Positions 6,685 through 7,314 of a DNA stretch of 7,314 nt are shown here, piece by piece (position 1 is the stretch's first letter; each line of letters opens with the position of its first letter). Origin of the DNA: Planctomycetota bacterium (GTDB lineage: Bacteria > Planctomycetota > Brocadiia > SM23-32). Under the pieces are notes generated by a model. It was not told where the DNA came from. It made no database searches and saw nothing but the letters and a program-made list of their open reading frames with translations. The DNA lies in the NCBI GenBank assembly GCA_018334735.1, contig JAGXLK010000104.1, positions 1 through 7,314 on the forward strand, written 5' to 3'. A program made the position numbers and the translations under genes.

Positions 6685-6719
6685 AAAAAAAACAAATACG
6701 GAAGAAATCCTTCCTTGTT
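6685..6719 (-). terminator. Weak hairpin plus T run on the - strand
   Basis: Read on the - strand, AACAA (6719-6715) and GGAAG (6714-6710) can pair with CTTCC (6704-6700) and the TTGTT of 6695-6691, with an ATAC asymmetric bulge on one side. A run of eight T (6692-6685) follows. The stem is AT-rich and interrupted. If functional it would stop transcription running leftward from the regulator side before it reaches the sensor promoter. Confidence 0.2.
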
Positions 6720-6723
6720 GCCC

Positions 6724-6752
6724 TTGACAGAGGTTATGTTTCGCACTATATT
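6724..6752 (+). promoter_or_regulatory. Strong sigma70-like promoter for the GntR-type regulator
   Basis: A perfect -35 TTGACA (6724-6729) and a 17-base spacer lead to TATATT (6747-6752), a 5/6 match to TATAAT. The predicted start site is near 6759, giving a short leader of about 25 bases with AGGTG (6771-6775) 8 bases before the ATG at 6784. This is the best promoter in the window. It faces away from the sensor promoter about 90 bases to the left. Confidence 0.7.
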
Positions 6753-6753
6753 T

Positions 6754-6765
6754 ATCGTATACCAC
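6754..6765. promoter_or_regulatory. Candidate autoregulatory operator core GTATAC
   Basis: The 6-base palindrome GTATAC (6757-6762) sits at the predicted transcription start of the regulator gene. GntR-family operators generally contain a GT...AC palindrome, so binding here could give autorepression. The flanks are not symmetric and a 6-base palindrome is common by chance. Confidence 0.18.
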
Positions 6766-6783
6766 AACATAGGTGCCTGTTGA

Positions 6784-7314
6784 ATGAGCGACACAGGGAC
6801 AGCAAAATATCATGTTCTGGCCTCCCGGCTCCGCGAGTGTATCGCTAAAGGGGAGTGGGATCCAGGAGAAAAACTTCCTCCTCGCCGTCAACTGCAGGAA
6901 AGTCTCGGCGTCAGCAGTATTACGGTCCAGCGGGCTTTTGACTCACTCATTGATGAAGGTTTTGTGGTGCCGCGCGGCCCTCGTGGTACGTTCGTAAGCC
7001 CACGTCCGCCTTGCCGTTATCGTTACGGCCTGGTCTTTGACCGGGAACCTGACGGGTGGGGCTGGTCGCGTTTCTTCGAGACAATCAAAAAACAAGCACA
7101 TGCCATCGAATCCGATGGGCACTCTTCTTTCAAAATGTATTTTGGCGCGGGAGGCCATCGGGATCAGAGAGCAACTCGTGACCTTTTCAACGATCTGCGT
7201 CAAAACAAATTGGCCGGCGTAATTTTGAGCCGAAATATCCCCGGAAGTGGCGAATGGCCAGTCTGGAGCGAAACCAATATCCCGGGAGTCGTCATACAAA
7301 GCAGCCCCACTCAT
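6784..7314 (+). CDS. GntR-type regulator with LacI/AraR-like ligand domain (partial, 3' end outside)
   Basis: The frame is open from the ATG at 6784 to the last base, giving 177 codons with no stop. Residues ~8-72 form a GntR winged helix. They include a DPGEKLPPRRQLQESLGVS segment, the recognition helix SSITVQRAFDSLIDEG (44-59) and the wing VVPRGPRGTFVS. From ~78 a Rossmann-like periplasmic-binding-protein fold begins: YRYGLVFDREPDGWGWSRFFETI, then DLRQNKLAGVILSRN (137-151), the usual LacI/GalR layout of first strand, helix and second strand. This head-and-body combination is that of AraR-like repressors, which typically sense sugars. The ligand here is unknown. Its own promoter (6724-6752) and ribosome site AGGTG (6771-6775) support the start. 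The full protein is probably about twice the length seen. Confidence 0.88.
   Translation, partial: MSDTGTAKYHVLASRLRECIAKGEWDPGEKLPPRRQLQESLGVSSITVQRAFDSLIDEGFVVPRGPRGTFVSPRPPCRYRYGLVFDREPDGWGWSRFFETIKKQAHAIESDGHSSFKMYFGAGGHRDQRATRDLFNDLRQNKLAGVILSRNIPGSGEWPVWSETNIPGVVIQSSPTH

Noticed and set aside
6943..7314. 123-codon - strand frame at the right edge
   Set aside because: It is antisense to the GntR/LacI-type regulator, whose domain pattern is clear over the whole stretch.

Overview
The window looks like chromosomal DNA of a free-living bacterium with a mixed base composition (roughly half G+C by eye). No rRNA, tRNA, CRISPR array or intact insertion sequence was seen. The right-edge regulator joins a GntR-type DNA-binding head to a LacI/AraR-like ligand domain. 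From memory, close look-alikes are frequent in Lentisphaerae, Verrucomicrobia, Planctomycetes and related lineages, so a PVC-like or similar environmental bacterium is my best guess. That is an inference, and nothing here fixes the taxon.

Left edge (1-297): no complete gene. The first ~124 bases resemble, weakly, the C-terminal end of an IS66-type transposase broken by a frameshift. After it comes a cluster of perfect inverted repeats: two that share bases and cannot form together (76-117), a terminator-like hairpin (156-174) and an 11-bp stem-loop (178-204).

ABC cassette (298-2964, + strand): four tightly packed genes read as one operon, with overlaps of 8 and 17 bp and a gap of 1 bp. They encode an ABC-2 type ATPase, its six-helix permease, a membrane-anchored helical-repeat (TPR-like) protein and a 63-residue single-helix membrane protein. 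The first two should form an exporter or membrane-maturation pump. The last two are probably dedicated accessories of unknown function.

Convergent gap (2965-3369): open on both strands with ambiguous coding signal. It holds no convincing gene and no clear terminator.

Sensor (6507-3370, - strand): a very large membrane receptor with a periplasmic solute-binding domain, one transmembrane helix, and GAF-PAS-PAS-GAF-PAS. The protein stops right after the last PAS, where a histidine kinase or other output module would normally begin. The second GAF carries a four-cysteine cluster.

Right edge (6508-7314): a compact divergent control region with two sigma70-like promoters facing opposite ways. It serves the sensor on the left and, on the right, the GntR/LacI-type regulator that runs off the window. 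The ligand-sensing receptor and the ligand-responsive repressor may respond to related compounds, but the sequence does not prove a link.
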